Source: JBGPFS01 sp041483455
GTDB taxonomy: Bacteria > Chloroflexota > Limnocylindria > Limnocylindrales > CSP1-4
Assembly: GCA_041483455.1 (NCBI GenBank)
Contig: JBGPFS010000112.1
Location: 1 to 7,713 of the forward strand
Length of the DNA: 7,713 nt
Direction: 5' to 3'
Of this stretch, positions 6,184 to 7,713 are shown one piece after another (positions within the stretch are counted from its first letter, which is position 1; each line of letters opens with the position of its first letter). A model generated the notes under the pieces. It saw nothing but the letters and a program-made list of their open reading frames with translations, ran no database searches and was not told the DNA's origin. The translations under genes were made by a program, and so were the position numbers.

Positions 6184-7020
6184 TCAGCCGCCGAGGGCGT
6201 TGAGGATGAAGTCCGTGCCGAACCCAAGGAACAGGCCGACGAGGATCCCGGAGCTCGCCAGGACCTTCAGCCCGAACGCACGGTTGACGCCCAGCAGCTC
6301 GATGACCACGTAGAGGATCGAGCCCGCCGCGAGGCCGAGGAAGGCGACCGAGAGGGTCGCGTTCACGATGGCCTGGCCGACGAGCGTGCCGAGAACGGTC
6401 GGTCCGCCGGCGATGAGCCCCATGGCGCCGAGGAAGGCCCAGCTCGGACGGACCGGCCCGCCGGCCAGCGGCGCGACGATGCCGAAGCCTTCCGTCGCGT
6501 TGTGGAGCCCGAAGCCGATGACGAGCGTGCCGGCGAACGCGAGTTCCCCGGCGGCGGCCGACTGGCCGATGGCGAGGCCCTCGGCGAAGTTGTGGAGGCC
6601 GATGCCGAGGGCGATGAGGATCGCCAGCTGTCGGCCGGTAGCTGCGGCCGGACGCCCGGCGGACTCGACCACCGAGGCCGCGCCGGGGCCGACGCTGACC
6701 GCACCGCGGGTGGCGAGCCAGCGTTCATAGCCCACGAGCCCGAGGAGCGACACCGCGAGGCCGGCGGCGCCGGTCGCCGTGAGGAGCGCGAAGTCTCCCC
6801 AGGCGCCCGTCCCCGCCACCGCCTCGTGGAGCGACGTTTCGATGCCGTCGACCGCCGCGCTGACGACATCCCAGAAGAGGAACAGCAGGATCCCGACCGC
6901 GATGGCGCTCAGGAAGGCGCGCAGGCCGACGCCTGCCCCCGTCAGCCGCCCCACGGGCAATCCGACGAAGATCGTTACCCCCGCGATCAGTCCGAGCGCG
7001 ACGATCTGCCCTTGAGGCAT
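6184..7020 (-). CDS. ZIP-family divalent metal transporter
   Basis: A 278-residue membrane protein of the ZIP (Zrt/Irt-like) family, which imports Zn2+, Fe2+ or related ions; the length matches bacterial ZupT-type members. Two metal-site signatures are visible: HNFAEGLAIG (residues 143-152) in transmembrane helix 4 and HNATEGFGI (173-181) in helix 5. AAGSILYVVIELL (231-243), with Glu241, fits the later helix that also contributes to the site. About eight hydrophobic segments are present. The loop between helices 3 and 4 (about 104-130) is Ala/Gly/Ser/Pro-rich and has no histidine cluster, unlike many eukaryotic ZIPs. On the minus strand AAGGAG lies 4 bases before the ATG. Its upstream region is shared with the divergent DsrE gene. 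The metal cannot be decided from sequence. Confidence 0.93.
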   Translation of the reverse strand: MPQGQIVALGLIAGVTIFVGLPVGRLTGAGVGLRAFLSAIAVGILLFLFWDVVSAAVDGIETSLHEAVAGTGAWGDFALLTATGAAGLAVSLLGLVGYERWLATRGAVSVGPGAASVVESAGRPAAATGRQLAILIALGIGLHNFAEGLAIGQSAAAGELAFAGTLVIGFGLHNATEGFGIVAPLAGGPVRPSWAFLGAMGLIAGGPTVLGTLVGQAIVNATLSVAFLGLAAGSILYVVIELLGVNRAFGLKVLASSGILVGLFLGFGTDFILNALGG

Positions 7021-7074
7021 GGAGCTCCTTCCGCCGATGGCTCGTCCCGAGCAACCGGCCTCAGGACCGCCATG

Positions 7075-7080
7075 ATTGTA
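7075..7080 (-). promoter_or_regulatory. candidate -10 box for the ZIP transporter gene
   Basis: On the minus strand these bases read TACAAT, a five-of-six match to TATAAT in an otherwise very GC-rich region. They lie about 55 bases upstream of the ZIP start, giving a plausible leader. No convincing -35 hexamer is found 16-19 bases further upstream. Confidence 0.35.
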
Positions 7081-7165
7081 GGGGGAGGCAGAGCGAGACC
7101 CGAGCGATACGCCCGGCGGAAGTCAGGGGTTTGACGACCCTCGAGCGGCCTACGCCGGCCTGTGA

Positions 7166-7191
7166 CTGAGCGGTGGCTGACGGTGGCTCAG
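7166..7191. repeat. tandem decamer with overlapping inverted repeat, candidate operator
   Basis: CGGTGGCTGA (7171-7180) is followed directly by CGGTGGCTCA (7181-7190), a tandem repeat with one mismatch. The same segment is framed by CTGAGC (7166-7171) and GCTCAG (7186-7191), a perfect 6-base inverted repeat with a 14-base centre. It lies midway between the two divergent genes, where a shared regulator could bind. No bound protein can be named. Confidence 0.4.
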
Positions 7192-7321
7192 CCGGAGTGA
7201 AGGAGGGCGCCGGACGCACGGCCCAAGAGTCCCCCTGCGGAGCCGGGCAGAATACGTGGATAGACCACCGAGGCTAGGCGAGATCCGCCGCGGCAGACGA
7301 GAGAGACAGGAACACCGCGTC

Positions 7322-7672
7322 ATGAAGATGCTCATCATCCTCAACGAGCCCGCCTACGGCAACGAGCGGACCTACAACGGGCTGCGCCTGGCCCTCTCGC
7401 TCGCCAAGGCCGGGGAGGTCGAGCTCCGCGTCTTCCTGATGGGCGATTCGGTCACCGCGGCCAAGCCGGCCCAGAAGACCCCGGATGGCTACTACAACCT
7501 CGAACGGATGCTCAAGGGACTCGCGGCAAAGGAGATCGCCATCGGAGCGTGCGGCACGTGCCTCGACGCCCGCGGGATGACCGACGAACCTCTTGTCGAG
7601 GGTGCCCACCGCTCGTCGATGGCCGAGCTGACGACCTGGACGATCTGGGCCGACAAGGTCATCACGTTCTGA
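7322..7672 (+). CDS. DsrE/DsrF-like family protein (sulfur-relay type)
   Basis: A 116-residue protein of the DsrE/YchN-like fold. Family members carry or relay persulfide sulfur in the cytoplasm. Recognisable blocks are MKMLIILNEPAYGNERTYNG (residues 1-20), LRVFLMGDSVTAAKPAQKTPDGYYNLERML (35-64), CGTCLDARG (77-85) and SSMAELTTWTIWADKVITF at the end. Cys77 and Cys80 form a CxxC pair, the likely reactive site. The ATG at 7322 is preceded by AGGA (7308-7311). The frame is open back to GTG 7256, but those extra residues are Arg-rich and the family begins at the MK-LIILN strand, so the shorter start is chosen. Its TGA overlaps the ATG of the following flavoprotein gene by one base, so the two are likely translated together and work in the same sulfide or persulfide pathway. 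Confidence 0.92.
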   Translation: MKMLIILNEPAYGNERTYNGLRLALSLAKAGEVELRVFLMGDSVTAAKPAQKTPDGYYNLERMLKGLAAKEIAIGACGTCLDARGMTDEPLVEGAHRSSMAELTTWTIWADKVITF

Positions 7673-7713
7673 TGGCACACCGGACGCTCCTTGTCCTCGG
7701 CGGCGGGGTCGGC
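7672..7713 (+). CDS. FAD/NAD(P)-dependent oxidoreductase, N-terminus only (possibly sulfide:quinone oxidoreductase-like)
   Basis: The ATG sits in a TGATG overlap with the DsrE stop, and the frame stays open to the window edge. The 14 visible residues are MAHRTLLVLGGGVG. A hydrophobic strand running into GGGVG at the very N-terminus is the dinucleotide-binding start of pyridine-nucleotide-disulfide oxidoreductase-type flavoproteins, which include sulfide:quinone oxidoreductases and FCSD-like enzymes. The DsrE neighbour favours a sulfide-oxidising role. This assignment is inference from a short fragment; other Rossmann-fold enzymes are possible. Confidence 0.6.
   Translation, partial: MAHRTLLVLGGGVG

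Larger units (their letters stand above)
7021..7321. other. 301-base divergent intergenic region
   Basis: This stretch separates the minus-strand ZIP transporter from the plus-strand DsrE gene and must hold promoters for both. It contains a good -10-like box for the ZIP gene and a tandem decamer with a flanking inverted repeat, both listed separately. I see no RNA gene. The open frames crossing it are continuations of antisense shadows. Confidence 0.6.

Noticed and set aside
6151..7134. 327-residue plus-strand ORF with a good GGAGGA ribosome-binding site, fully antisense to the ZIP gene
   Set aside because: The product is almost entirely Glu, Asp, Arg, Ala and Gly with no hydrophobic core. 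That is what the complement of a hydrophobic GC-rich membrane gene gives, and the minus-strand frame has clear ZIP motifs.

Overview
This is a high-G+C bacterial chromosomal window (about two-thirds G+C by eye, with codon third positions dominated by G and C). It has short intergenic gaps, several start/stop overlaps, and clear Shine-Dalgarno motifs ahead of most starts. A WS/DGAT-type acyltransferase, tandem split-barrel PPOX-family proteins and a drug-efflux-type ABC-2 pair would suit an actinobacterium or a high-GC Chloroflexota lineage. No rRNA or other phylogenetic marker is present, so this placement is an inference.

Bases 1-2725 hold a tightly packed plus-strand cluster. It starts with the C-terminal part of a wax ester synthase/diacylglycerol acyltransferase-like protein, followed by a proline-iminopeptidase-like alpha/beta hydrolase (ATGA overlap). 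Two tandem paralogous pyridoxamine-5'-phosphate-oxidase-like flavin/F420 split-barrel proteins come next, also joined by an ATGA overlap. The four are probably co-transcribed and may concern ester or lipid turnover plus redox chemistry.

Bases 2765-4802 on the minus strand hold a two-gene ABC-2 exporter operon. The ATPase is first and the permease second; the permease ribosome-binding site overlaps the ATPase stop codon. This operon converges on the first cluster with a gap of only 39 bases.

Bases 4803-5280 hold no convincing gene but contain two small inverted repeats. A short unrecognised 88-residue ORF (5281-5547) and a 144-residue four-helix membrane protein (5650-6084) follow on the plus strand.

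Bases 6184-7020 on the minus strand encode a ZIP-family metal transporter with both signature histidine motifs. A 301-base divergent intergenic region separates it from a plus-strand DsrE-family protein with a CxxC motif (7322-7672). The stop codon of the DsrE-family gene overlaps the start of the last gene, of which only 14 codons are visible. Those codons carry a GGGVG dinucleotide-binding signature, as expected for a sulfide:quinone-oxidoreductase-type flavoprotein. This end of the window therefore looks like the start of a sulfur-handling operon.

No CRISPR array, insertion sequence, tRNA or rRNA was seen. Most of the window is recognisable families. The least explained parts are the 88-residue ORF, the membrane protein, and the 478-base gap before them.
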